Under the pieces are notes generated by a model. It did not search any database, was not told where the DNA came from, and saw nothing but the letters and a program-made list of their open reading frames with translations. 45,634 bases of DNA from positions 1 through 45,634 of the forward strand of contig NZ_JBHSRI010000015.1 of the NCBI RefSeq assembly GCF_042658845.1, in the 5' to 3' direction. The translations under genes and the position numbers were made by a program. The stretch comes from Paenisporosarcina macmurdoensis (lineage in GTDB: Bacteria > Bacillota > Bacilli > Bacillales_A > Planococcaceae). Shown piece after piece: positions 15,495 to 22,922 of the stretch (its first letter is position 1; each line of letters begins with the position of its first letter).

Positions 15495-15587
15495 CATTAT
15501 TGAACTAACCTGCCGCGTTAGTAAAATAAGTTCAACAAAAAATGCGTTAACCCTTCTAGGATCAACGCACCCTTTAGCTTAATAAGA
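15495..15587 (-). repeat. attC-like site A16 (full, with internal terminator)
   Basis: First core CTAACCTGCCGCGTTAG (15505-15521), second core CGCACCCTTTAG (15573-15577). Hairpin as in A3 and A15, followed by TTTTTTG on the minus strand. The stop codon of the adjoining gene fragment lies inside the second core. Confidence 0.85.
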
Positions 15588-15699
15588 GTTGAGTTATCTT
15601 TTTTGTCCATTCACCATTTTTATCTGCAAGTAAGTTATTCCGCCCCAACTTTCCTGCCTTTATTATAATGGGGATATGTGTAATGGTCTTACAATATAT
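15574..15699 (-). pseudogene. Truncated gene fragment (decayed cassette)
   Basis: Minus-strand frame of 41 codons plus stop, with THIPIIIKAGKLGRNNLLAD and NGEWTKKITQLLLS. It has no start codon and an upstream stop. It reads like the C-terminal end of a soluble protein. Its TAA overlaps the GTTAG-equivalent of site A16, as in intact cassettes. Family unidentified. Confidence 0.5.
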
Positions 15700-15726
15700 T
15701 TACCTTAAGCACAAAAAATAATGGAT

Positions 15727-15757
15727 TTGAACTAACGTAGAACGATAGTTCAATAAA
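15727..15757 (-). repeat. Compact att site A17 (degenerate core)
   Basis: TTGAACTAAC-GTAGAAC-GATAGTTCAA: well-paired 10-base arms around a diverged 7-base centre. Confidence 0.55.
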
Positions 15758-15806
15758 AGACAAGTTTCATCAACAATTATAATCTTTCTATTAACTTTAA
15801 ATTTAT

Positions 15807-16478
15807 TTAAATAAATCTTTTTAAATATTCGCCAAATATTTTGTTCATAACTTTGGGTGTGTTTTCTAAATAAACATTAATTTGTTCAATGTTCGATTCG
15901 AATTTATCAGAGTTTCTTTCATCTGTTGGAAAATCAGATATCCCTTTAATAATAATGCATTCAACATCATTCTTCTTACAGATATAAGCAATTGCACTCG
16001 CTTCTGTATCGGCTATTGTTATTTCGTTTTCTATAAGTTCTAAATAGTCCTTCCACATAACTACGGCTTTATCAGCGGTGCCAATTGTTCCAGTATAAAA
16101 ATCATTTCCATATTTGGATAAATCAATATCTACTATGAAGGATTGTTTAATAAGAGGCTCGATTTCTTTTACTGTGCAATCATATTGAACGGCTTTATCG
16201 GGTAAAAAAATATCTAAATTACTGAACTTATCATCTATTCCTGCACAAGTTCCAGCAACGATTACTTTAGTTAAATTAAATTTAGAAATCATATACTGAT
16301 TACCACCGACACCATTTACTTTTCTTACACCTGTACTATAAAAAATAAGTTCGGTATCATCAATTGTTCTTATGAAATACTCGCCATAAGGATAACCGAA
16401 ACGTTCATTATCTTTTATGCCGAAATATTCCATTGACGCTTCATATTCCCACTTCGTTGCTATACTTATTCCTACCAT
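15807..16478 (-). CDS. 5'-methylthioadenosine/S-adenosylhomocysteine nucleosidase-like protein
   Basis: 223 aa, PNP/UDP phosphorylase superfamily. Seen: N-terminal ISIATKWEYEAS strand, glycine-rich VNGVGGNQ, VAGTCAGID (as in the MTAN base/ribose-binding loop), ADTEASAIAYIC (in place of MEGAAIAxVC, supplying the ribose-binding Glu) and IIIKGISDFPTDE (the catalytic Asp motif ISD). About the normal length of MTANs (about 230). Family members cleave the glycosidic bond of MTA, SAH or related nucleosides; some relatives serve in phage defence. Substrate here is unknown. It occupies the first position next to the attI-like site and has AGGGTGAT ahead of the ATG. Confidence 0.8.
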   Translation of the reverse strand: MVGISIATKWEYEASMEYFGIKDNERFGYPYGEYFIRTIDDTELIFYSTGVRKVNGVGGNQYMISKFNLTKVIVAGTCAGIDDKFSNLDIFLPDKAVQYDCTVKEIEPLIKQSFIVDIDLSKYGNDFYTGTIGTADKAVVMWKDYLELIENEITIADTEASAIAYICKKNDVECIIIKGISDFPTDERNSDKFESNIEQINVYLENTPKVMNKIFGEYLKRFI

Positions 16479-16546
16479 CGATTTATCACCCTACAAATAT
16501 AATTTGTCACTATTGAATGTCTATACACGGTCTGAATTTCATTTTT

Positions 16547-16575
16547 ATCCTATCCTTCTTTACTCTGTTCATCAA
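16547..16575 (-). promoter_or_regulatory. Candidate promoter of the nucleosidase gene
   Basis: Minus strand TTGATG, 17 bases, TAGGAT, about 70 bases ahead of the start. It lies on the cassette side of the attI-like core. Confidence 0.4.
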
Positions 16576-16599
16576 CAACTGGTTATTAATATGTAAGTA

Positions 16600-16640
16600 C
16601 CTTTTTTTCTAACCTGCACCGTTAGTAAAACTTCTCATTA
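16600..16640 (-). other. attI-like primary insertion site
   Basis: Single core CTAACCTGCACCGTTAG (16609-16625), without the second core or hairpin seen at cassette junctions. It is the only site between the recombinase gene and the first cassette, the position of attI in integrons. Its make-up equals the outer halves of a full site joined directly, as in A9. Confidence 0.7.
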
Positions 16641-16666
16641 TGTCTTTAATTCTATAAAGTTGGCAA
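16637..16666 (-). promoter_or_regulatory. Candidate outward cassette promoter (Pc-like)
   Basis: Minus strand TTGCCA, 18 bases, CATAAT; each hexamer matches consensus in five of six positions. It lies between the recombinase start and the attI-like core and points into the array, as Pc does in integrons. In-silico only. Confidence 0.5.
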
Positions 16667-16703
16667 TAATTCCTTTAATCTTACTTTTTTGGGAGGTATG
16701 GAA

Positions 16704-17543
16704 TTGTTACTGTCAAAAGCTTGGGCTTCGTTTGAAGCTGATAAACGTATAGAGGGTTTTTCACCGCAAACATTGAAGGCTTATCAGTTACAGTCTTTGC
16801 TATTAATTGGTTACTTTAAGGATGTAGAGATGGAGTTGCTGGATACAAATCAACTGAAAGAATACCTTGCAATATCGGGCAAGAATTTAAAACCAGCCAG
16901 TCTTGCACATCGTATCCGCTTTATGAAATCGTTTTTTCGTTGGTCTCATGAAGAGGGTTACCTGAATAAGAATCCAACTTCCAAAATTAAAGAGCCCAAG
17001 ATAGGTAAGAGGATACCAAAGTATTTAACAGAACGAGAGATTGAACATCTGCGTGAATCCTGTCATTCCCCAATGGAAAAAGCGATTTTCGAATTCATGT
17101 TTTCTACAGGTTGTCGAATTGGAGAAATAGTTGCATTAGAAAAGAACCATATTAATTGGTCCAATCAATCCGCGATCGTAAGAGGGAAAGGTGATAAGGA
17201 AAGGGAAGTTTATTTTAATATACGATGCGAGATATGGCTTAAACGCTATATCGAAAGCCGTGATGACAATAATACTGCCATCTTTGTGACAGCAAGGCAG
17301 CCACATAAAATGAGTGTCGCCCAAATGCGATACATCATAAAGCGAATCTCAAATCGTGCTGAAATCAATAAAGAGATTCATCCACATCAACTTAGGCACA
17401 GCTATGCAACTCATTTGTTGAATAATGGAGCTCCTATTGAAGTAATACAAAGTCTGATGGGACATGAGAAAAGTGAGACCACCAGGATATACGCTCAATT
17501 AAGCGGAAGGTTAAGGAAAGAGTATTATCAGAAGTACTTTTAA
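16704..17543 (+). CDS. XerC/D-type tyrosine recombinase (cassette integrase)
   Basis: 279 aa from TTG 16704, seven bases after GGGAGG; the ATG at 16698 is only one base from it and the frame also opens with TTG 16689. A SAM-like core-binding domain covers about residues 3-90 and the catalytic domain about 105-275. Catalytic set: Arg138 (STGCRIGE), Lys162 (RGKGDK), His228 and Arg231 (HQLRHS), His254 (MGHEKS), Tyr263 (RIYAQ). Length fits XerC/XerD and phage integrases. The extra segment that integron integrases carry just before the HxLRH motif is not present. Divergent from the cassettes and adjacent to the attI-like site. Inferred role: cassette insertion and excision. Confidence 0.9.
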   Translation: MLLSKAWASFEADKRIEGFSPQTLKAYQLQSLLLIGYFKDVEMELLDTNQLKEYLAISGKNLKPASLAHRIRFMKSFFRWSHEEGYLNKNPTSKIKEPKIGKRIPKYLTEREIEHLRESCHSPMEKAIFEFMFSTGCRIGEIVALEKNHINWSNQSAIVRGKGDKEREVYFNIRCEIWLKRYIESRDDNNTAIFVTARQPHKMSVAQMRYIIKRISNRAEINKEIHPHQLRHSYATHLLNNGAPIEVIQSLMGHEKSETTRIYAQLSGRLRKEYYQKYF

Positions 17544-17550
17544 ACGTAGA

Positions 17551-17583
17551 AGGAGCAACGTCTTATAAGACGTAGCTCCATTT
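17551..17583 (+). terminator. Hairpin after the recombinase gene
   Basis: GGAGC-A-ACGTCTTATAAGACGT-A-GCTCC, a long nearly perfect stem followed by ATTTG; the weak T-run makes termination uncertain. Confidence 0.5.
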
Positions 17584-17606
17584 GACTAAAGCACCTTTTA
17601 CTTTAT
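17583..17606 (-). repeat. att half-site on the far side of the recombinase
   Basis: GACTAAAGCACCTTTTACTT: second-core type, close to that of A11. With the attI-like site it brackets the recombinase gene. Confidence 0.5.
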
Positions 17607-17623
17607 GTGTGACATTTCACAAT

Positions 17624-17788
17624 CTAACTTGTGGTATAAGAAAAGAAAACATTAACTTGGAGAATAGTACAAATAGATTTATTAGAAGGATTTTTACTTT
17701 TTAGGTTTAGGTAAGAAATATGAGCTACCACCCATAAAAATCCACCCAATATTGCAAGTAAAGTACCGAATGCTTTAATTTCTAAACC
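17624..17788 (-). pseudogene. Membrane-protein gene fragment
   Basis: 54 sense codons, no start, stop codon just upstream. Contains KAFGTLLAILGGFLWVVAHI, a clear membrane segment, then a polar tail. A remnant adjoining the far att half-site; family unknown. Confidence 0.4.
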
Positions 17789-17832
17789 CTATAGCATTCT
17801 ATTTTCTATATTTCACATTAAATCGATATTAC

Positions 17833-18315
17833 TTAGGATGAAGAGGCTTGATCAGCCTTCACACAATCAATTGCGACAACGAGTGCGATTATGATGGACT
17901 CCATCTCTTCATTCAAAATTTGAACCTTGTAACTATCCCCCCAAGTGAACCACTCCTTGCTCACTTGACCGACAACTTCACCGTGCTGTAACACTTGGAA
18001 ACTCATTTCCCACCAGTTTCCTTGTACATCAATACCTGCCGCATCAATCGTATAGCGTGGTTTAAGAAAGGATAACTCCTTCTTAATCGTTAACACCTCT
18101 TGACCATTCACCTCAACAAAAAACTTTGGTAAAAAACTGAACATCTTTTTGGTAATGAGCGCGACTTCTCCTCTGGCTGGATTCATAATGGAGAAAGTCT
18201 TTGGGATTTTCATGAAACTACCTTCCACATAATAAACGTCGTTCTCCTGCTCATCTTTTACCGTAAATTTGCCACTCAGACTTAACACTTTTTGCTTTAT
18301 GTAAAGTTGCTTCAT
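17833..18315 (-). CDS. YxjI/LURP-one-related protein
   Basis: 160 aa, single tubby-like beta-barrel domain of the LOR/DUF567 family. Typical features are the N-terminal YIKQKVLSLSGKFTVKDE.ENDVYYVEG, then PKFFVEVNG, PRYTIDA, and WFTWGDSYKVQI near the end. AAAGGAGGC ahead of the ATG. Soluble; function of the family unknown in bacteria. First gene of the ordinary chromosome right of the array. Confidence 0.8.
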   Translation of the reverse strand: MKQLYIKQKVLSLSGKFTVKDEQENDVYYVEGSFMKIPKTFSIMNPARGEVALITKKMFSFLPKFFVEVNGQEVLTIKKELSFLKPRYTIDAAGIDVQGNWWEMSFQVLQHGEVVGQVSKEWFTWGDSYKVQILNEEMESIIIALVVAIDCVKADQASSS

Positions 18316-18419
18316 ATTCTGCCTCCTTTATTTAGAAGATTAGATTTGACCAGTAGAATTCAAGCAAGACAAAGAATCTAATTACTTTCCTGCTCTTTTG
18401 TTGGATTGATATCTATTCA

Positions 18420-18506
18420 TTACTTATATTCAACATATTCAATAGCAATGCCTTCTTTTTTAAAAAGTGTCGCAAAACATTGACTCAGCTCATTATCAAA
18501 ACATAT
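18420..18506 (-). pseudogene. Short C-terminal gene fragment
   Basis: 28 codons (ELSQCFATLFKKEGIAIEY...) ending in TAA, no start codon, stop upstream. Looks like a gene remnant; family unidentified. The rest of 18316-18630 has nothing else I can name. Confidence 0.3.
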
Positions 18507-18630
18507 TTAGGTTATTTGTGATATGTTCCTCCATAAATCCTTTTTAATTGAAGTTGCCACTCGCATAGTAAGTGGTAATGTACGATGGCTCAAGAAATAT
18601 CCGGGATGTCTACAAAACTATTCCGCAAAA

Positions 18631-18671
18631 AAAATCCTAGTCAGAGTAATGCATCTGACCAGGATTTTTCC
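18631..18671 (-). terminator. katG terminator
   Basis: Minus strand AAATCCTGGTCAGA...TCTGACTAGGATTT followed by T8, three bases past the katG stop. Confidence 0.85.
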
Positions 18672-18673
18672 AA

Positions 18674-20899
18674 TTAGTTTGCTAAATCAAAACGATCGGC
18701 ATTCATCACTTTGTTCCATGCTTGGATGAAATCACGAACGAATTTTTCTTTACTGTCATCTTGTGCGTAAACTTCGGCAATTGCACGAAGAATGGAATTA
18801 GAGCCGAATACTAAGTCAAAACGTGTTGCTGTAGGAACTGCTTCCCCAGTCACACGGTTTTTACCTTCGTACTTATTGAAACCTGCTGGCGTCCATTCAA
18901 TGTTCATATCTAGTAAGTTGACGAAGAAATCATTTGTTAACGCGCCATCCGTAGAGATTCCTTCTTTTGCCCCTTGGTAATTTGCATCTAATGTGCGCAT
19001 ACCGCCAATTAATGCAGTCATTTCTGGCGCTGTTAAGCCAAGTAATTGTGCTTTATCGAGCAACATTTCTTCTGGGCTTGTTGCATATTCTTTCTTTTGA
19101 TAATTTCGGAAACCGTCTGAAACTGGCTCCAATACATCAAAGCTGTCTGCATCCGTTTGTTCTTCGAGTGCATCTCCGCGACCTTGAGTGAATGGAACGG
19201 TCATATCAAAACCAGCTGCTTTTACAGCTTGTTCAAGCGCAACATTTCCTCCAAGCACAATCAAGTCGGCCATACTTACTTTATTCCCAGTAGTTGCTTT
19301 CAAGTTTTCAAAGACATTGAGCACGTTTGCTAACTCTTCTGGCTCATTTACTTCCCAGTTACGTTGAGGAGCGAATCGAATACGAGCTCCGTTTGCACCA
19401 CCACGTTTGTCTGAAACTCGGTATGTGCTAGCAGAAGCCCAAGCTGTTTTCACTAACTGTTGAGAGGTTAATCCGCTTGCCAAAATTTTCGCTTTCAATT
19501 CGTTTAATTCCTCAAATGTTAACGTGTTTGTTGCTTTCGGTACTGGATCTTGCCAGATTAATACTTCTTCAGGAACTTCTGGTCCCCAGTAACGCTCTTT
19601 TGGTCCCATATCACGGTGGAGAAGTTTGAACCATGCGCGAGCAAATGCATCTGAAAATTCAGCCATATTCTCATAATATCGTCGAGAAATTTTCTCGTAC
19701 GCCGGATCCATGCGAAGTGCCATGTCTGCAGTTGTCATCATGGTTTTCACTTTAATCGATGCATCTTCTGCATCAGGTGCCATATGACTGTCAGGTAAGT
19801 TTTTTGCAGTCCATTGATACGCACCAGCAGGAGACTTCGTTAATTCCCAGTCATATTCAAACAATTGTTCGTAATAGCCATTATCCCATGTTGTTGGGGT
19901 AGCAGTCCAAGCTCCTTCAATACCACTTGAAATGGTATCTCGACCTTTTCCTGAACCATACGTACTCTTCCAACCAATTCCTTGGTTTTCTATTACTGAT
20001 GCTTCTGGATCATCACCTACGTTAGAAGGATCTCCAGCACCATGTGATTTACCAAAAGTATGTCCACCTGCGATCAACGCAACCGTCTCTTCATCATTCA
20101 TCCCCATACGCGCAAACGTCTCGCGAATATCCACGGCACTTGCAAGAGGGTCTGGTTTACCATTTGGTCCTTCTGGATTCACATAAATCAAGCCCATCTG
20201 AACCGCAGCTAGAGGGTTTTCTAAATCGCGATCACCAGAATAACGATTATCTGCTAACCACTCTTTTTCATTCCCCCAATAAACGTCCTCTTCTGGTGCC
20301 CAAATGTCTTCACGACCTGCTCCAAATCCAAACGTTTTAAAGCCCATCGACTCAAGTGCTACATTTCCCGTTAACACCAGCAAATCGGCCCAAGAAATTT
20401 TGTTTCCATACTTTTTCTTAATTGGCCACAGCAAACGACGTGCCTTATCTAAGTTTACGTTATCTGGCCAACTGTTTAGCGGCGCAAAACGTTGATTTCC
20501 AGTAGAACCACCACCACGGCCGTCTGTATTTCGATAAGTACCTGCGGCATGCCATGACATACGGATGAAGAACGGACCATAGTGTCCATAGTCAGCTGGC
20601 CACCAGTCTTGACTATTTGTCATTAGATCGCGAAGATCTTGCTTTAATGCATCATAATCTAACTTTGCAAATTCCTTTTTGTAATCAAAATCTTCCCCTA
20701 AAGGATTCGATTTCTTATCATGTTGATGCAGAATATTTATATTCATCATATTCGGCCACCAGTCTTTATTTTGCGTACGACCCGGTTTTGTCGAAGTCGT
20801 AATCGCACTATCTTTGTGACCGCCTGTTACTGGACATTGTGCATCTCCTGCCGCTGTGTGGCGCTTTTCATCATTGTTATCATGTACATTGTTTTCCAT
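18674..20899 (-). CDS. katG: Catalase-peroxidase KatG
   Basis: 741 aa, the usual length. Bifunctional haem enzyme: dismutates H2O2 and has peroxidase activity, in the cytosol. Seen: distal motif RMSWHAAGTYR with catalytic Arg, Trp and His; proximal-His segment ALIAGGHTFGKSHGAG; the YVNPEGPNG loop supplying the Tyr, and a downstream Met region, of the Trp-Tyr-Met adduct; and the C-terminal, non-haem repeat domain from about 430 on. AGGAGGG lies ahead of the ATG. A PerR-like box stands about 90 bp upstream, so induction by peroxide is likely. Confidence 0.97.
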   Translation of the reverse strand: MENNVHDNNDEKRHTAAGDAQCPVTGGHKDSAITTSTKPGRTQNKDWWPNMMNINILHQHDKKSNPLGEDFDYKKEFAKLDYDALKQDLRDLMTNSQDWWPADYGHYGPFFIRMSWHAAGTYRNTDGRGGGSTGNQRFAPLNSWPDNVNLDKARRLLWPIKKKYGNKISWADLLVLTGNVALESMGFKTFGFGAGREDIWAPEEDVYWGNEKEWLADNRYSGDRDLENPLAAVQMGLIYVNPEGPNGKPDPLASAVDIRETFARMGMNDEETVALIAGGHTFGKSHGAGDPSNVGDDPEASVIENQGIGWKSTYGSGKGRDTISSGIEGAWTATPTTWDNGYYEQLFEYDWELTKSPAGAYQWTAKNLPDSHMAPDAEDASIKVKTMMTTADMALRMDPAYEKISRRYYENMAEFSDAFARAWFKLLHRDMGPKERYWGPEVPEEVLIWQDPVPKATNTLTFEELNELKAKILASGLTSQQLVKTAWASASTYRVSDKRGGANGARIRFAPQRNWEVNEPEELANVLNVFENLKATTGNKVSMADLIVLGGNVALEQAVKAAGFDMTVPFTQGRGDALEEQTDADSFDVLEPVSDGFRNYQKKEYATSPEEMLLDKAQLLGLTAPEMTALIGGMRTLDANYQGAKEGISTDGALTNDFFVNLLDMNIEWTPAGFNKYEGKNRVTGEAVPTATRFDLVFGSNSILRAIAEVYAQDDSKEKFVRDFIQAWNKVMNADRFDLAN

Positions 20900-20987
20900 T
20901 TCCTAAACCCTCCTAGTGATAATGAAAATAGTAATCTTCTATCTATATTATTGCCGGTGTTTCTAATGACGGATAGTCATTCTTACA

Positions 20988-21002
20988 TTAGAATTATACT
21001 AA
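20988..21002. promoter_or_regulatory. PerR-box-like sequence upstream of katG
   Basis: TTAGAATTATACTAA matches 11 of 14 defined positions of TTATAATNATTATAA, the PerR operator consensus. Confidence 0.5.
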
Positions 21003-21277
21003 AGTAGAGATAGTTTGAAAAGTTTTAAGCTGTAAATGTGAGCAATGAATGAATATTATTAAGATTAAAGAAACACCTAGTTCTAGTTTAACTTCGGTAC
21101 TCCAAGAAATACACCGATAAGGGTTTCATTTTGTGAATTTTCTGTAAATTAAGAACTTTTGATGTATCTGTATAATTACGACTCTCTCAGAAAGAATAAG
21201 TACTATAGCCATGAAACCAATAAGTACCTTTAAACTTTTTAAATATACATACTACGCTATTCATTAAGGTAGAACAT

Positions 21278-21433
21278 TCTTATTCATCTCTAATTCCAAC
21301 TCCCTGGCTAGTAAAATATGTGTTATGTATAAAAAAAAGCATCCAAAGCTACAGTTTAGCTTTGGATACTTCTTTATTATAACAATATTTAAGATGAAGA
21401 AAGGAACACAGTCAATTTTAGATGGAGTCAAGT
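21278..21433. repeat. Direct repeat X (copy of the DUF4317 upstream region)
   Basis: About 155 bp closely matching 26462-26615. It contains the first codons (minus-strand ATGAATAAG) and leader of the DUF4317 gene, and a hairpin ATCCAAAGCTA...TAGCTTTGGAT followed by T8 on the minus strand. The rest of the 690-bp gap 21003-21694 holds no gene I can support. Confidence 0.75.
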
Positions 21434-21694
21434 TTTTGAAGGTAATGATTTGTGCTAAGGAATAACTTTTCCAATATATTTAATTGACTGCATTTTGTCT
21501 TCATACTAATTTTAGCTGTGTCCCTTAAAATCGTCCTTATAAAATGAATAGATGATGAGTTACTTATCTAGTATTTATCATTTAGATTATGAGTTTCCAA
21601 ATTATACGCCTTCATAAAAAGTATTCACGGTTCTAATACGTCACTTAAGAAACCCATTAGAAAATTTGGCTTATGTTACGTTAATTTGTCTTTC

Positions 21695-22111
21695 TTATTC
21701 TGCCTTAACGTTGAATGTTACTTCAACATTGTTACGAATCGCATTTGAGAATGGGCAGACTTTGTGACCTTCTTCAACGATCATTTCTGCCGTTTTCTGA
21801 TCTACGCCTTTAATCGTAATATTCATTTCGATTGAAATGGCATAGCCTTCTGCACCTTTATTTAAAGATACATGAGAAGTAATTTCTGATCCTGCTAATT
21901 GAATACGTTTCTGCATTGCCGCAATATTCATTGCAGAATCAAAACATGCTGCATATGCGCCTGCAAATAATTCTTCAGGTGTTGTTTTACCTGCCATATC
22001 AACGCCCGGCATTGGCATTCCAAGTTTTAATTCATACGTTCCACTTTCAGAAGCCACACTACCTTGGCGACCTCCTACAGCTGTTGCTGATGATGTAAAT
22101 AATTTTTGCAT
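21695..22111 (-). CDS. ohr: Organic hydroperoxide resistance protein (Ohr, OsmC family)
   Basis: 138 aa. Thiol peroxidase reducing organic and lipid hydroperoxides. The two catalytic Cys are visible: GAYAACFDSA (about residue 56) and HKVCPFSNAIR (about 119). The conserved Arg near the N-terminus and the Glu in TTPEELFAG are also present. Divergent from the MarR-type regulator OhrR, with a palindromic operator between them. Confidence 0.95.
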   Translation of the reverse strand: MQKLFTSSATAVGGRQGSVASESGTYELKLGMPMPGVDMAGKTTPEELFAGAYAACFDSAMNIAAMQKRIQLAGSEITSHVSLNKGAEGYAISIEMNITIKGVDQKTAEMIVEEGHKVCPFSNAIRNNVEVTFNVKAE

Positions 22112-22135
22112 AATGTTTCCTCCTTGTAATTATGT

Positions 22136-22165
22136 TATAATTAAGTTGTGCACAATTTAATTATA
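22136..22165. promoter_or_regulatory. OhrR operator
   Basis: 30-bp inverted repeat centred on TTGTGCACAA with arms TATAATTAA/TTAATTATA and one mismatched pair. AT-rich palindrome like the known OhrR operator, placed between ohr and ohrR. Confidence 0.75.
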
Positions 22166-22214
22166 GACAATTTAAATTAAATAGCAATTCATATGCTTTT
22201 AGGAGGTACTCACG

Positions 22215-22658
22215 ATGAATGCATTACACTTATCTAACCAGCTCTGCTTCCCGTTTTATTCGATTTCAAAAGAGATTACAAAGCGCTATCGGCTGCTTCT
22301 TGAACCGCTTCATTTAACCTATCCTCAATATTTAGTGATGCTCGTTATGTGGGAACAGGATCAAATTCCGATGAAAGCAATTGGGACACGGATAAAGTTA
22401 GATTCAGGAACGCTCACACCACTCATTAATAAACTTATTACCCTTGGCTACATTGAAAAATCTCGTAATCCGGATGATGAACGTCATCTTGTGATTCAGT
22501 TAACTGCTAAGGGACTTGCGTTAGAATTCGAAGCGCAACATATTCCTGAGAAAATAGTTGAAATTCTTGGTATTAGTGAAGAGGAATATGTTCGTTATCA
22601 GCAGATGCTAGCTGAGTTCTCTATGAAACTCGGACTAAATGAAGATTCAAGATGTTGA
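22215..22658 (+). CDS. ohrR: OhrR, MarR-family peroxide-sensing repressor
   Basis: 147 aa. N-terminal LSNQLCFPFYSISKEITKRY carries the reactive Cys (residue 11) followed by the two Tyr-containing helix of OhrR. The winged helix has IGTRIKLDSGTLTPLINKL and the wing SRNPDDERHLVIQLT. TAGGAGG lies ahead of the ATG. Oxidation of the Cys by organic peroxide releases the operator and derepresses ohr. Confidence 0.93.
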   Translation: MNALHLSNQLCFPFYSISKEITKRYRLLLEPLHLTYPQYLVMLVMWEQDQIPMKAIGTRIKLDSGTLTPLINKLITLGYIEKSRNPDDERHLVIQLTAKGLALEFEAQHIPEKIVEILGISEEEYVRYQQMLAEFSMKLGLNEDSRC

Positions 22659-22737
22659 TTTTTATATATGGAGAGGAATGAGTACAAATGTCCTTGGGAT
22701 ATTTCTTCTCATCTATACCTTCAACTCTCAATTACAA

Positions 22738-22772
22738 ACAGCACCACCTAATAATCTATCAGGTGATGCTGT
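22738..22772 (+). terminator. Hairpin after ohrR
   Basis: ACAGCA..ACCT...AGGT..TGCTGT stem without a good T-run; possible terminator. Nothing else is seen in 22659-22922. Confidence 0.4.
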
Positions 22773-22922
22773 CTGTATGTAAATTGAATCAAATTACAAC
22801 TGTTCTTTTGCAGGAAATTTTACTTTTAAAACTCCCCTGAAACCTCTTGATCCATAGCACTTCTGCTTTTTAGGTGGTTGTTTTCCCATCTCACTTACTT
22901 ATGATAATGTTCCCCTTTGCAA

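Larger units (their letters stand above)
1..17606 (-). mobile_element. Integron-like gene-cassette array A with its recombinase
   Basis: Seen: about 15 minus-strand transcription units, nearly all separated by copies of one palindromic element whose core is CTAACCTGCNGCGTTAG on the plus strand, usually followed 35-60 bp later by a second core GCACCCGTTAG. The array ends at a plus-strand tyrosine recombinase, and a single compact core lies between recombinase and first cassette. Known: integrons have exactly this order (divergent intI, attI, then cassettes each carrying a 3' attC of two inverted simple sites). Inferred: the elements are attC-like recombination sites. The array continues beyond the left edge, because the leftmost gene is cut. 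The alternative, that the repeats are only terminators or REP elements, does not explain the cassette duplication or the adjacent recombinase. Confidence 0.8.

Noticed and set aside
448..16640. The repeats as a CRISPR array
   Set aside because: Units are spaced by whole genes of very different length, are long palindromes and have no short unique spacers; no cas genes are seen.
448..16640. The repeats as plain REP/MITE elements or mere terminators
   Set aside because: Fixed polarity relative to genes in two arrays, a cassette duplicated with edges inside the cores, and a recombinase plus single site at the array end fit recombination sites better. The terminator function of the hairpins is kept as an additional property.
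16704..17543. Calling the recombinase IntI
   Set aside because: The IntI-specific insertion before the HxLRH motif is absent; only the general tyrosine-recombinase core is supported.
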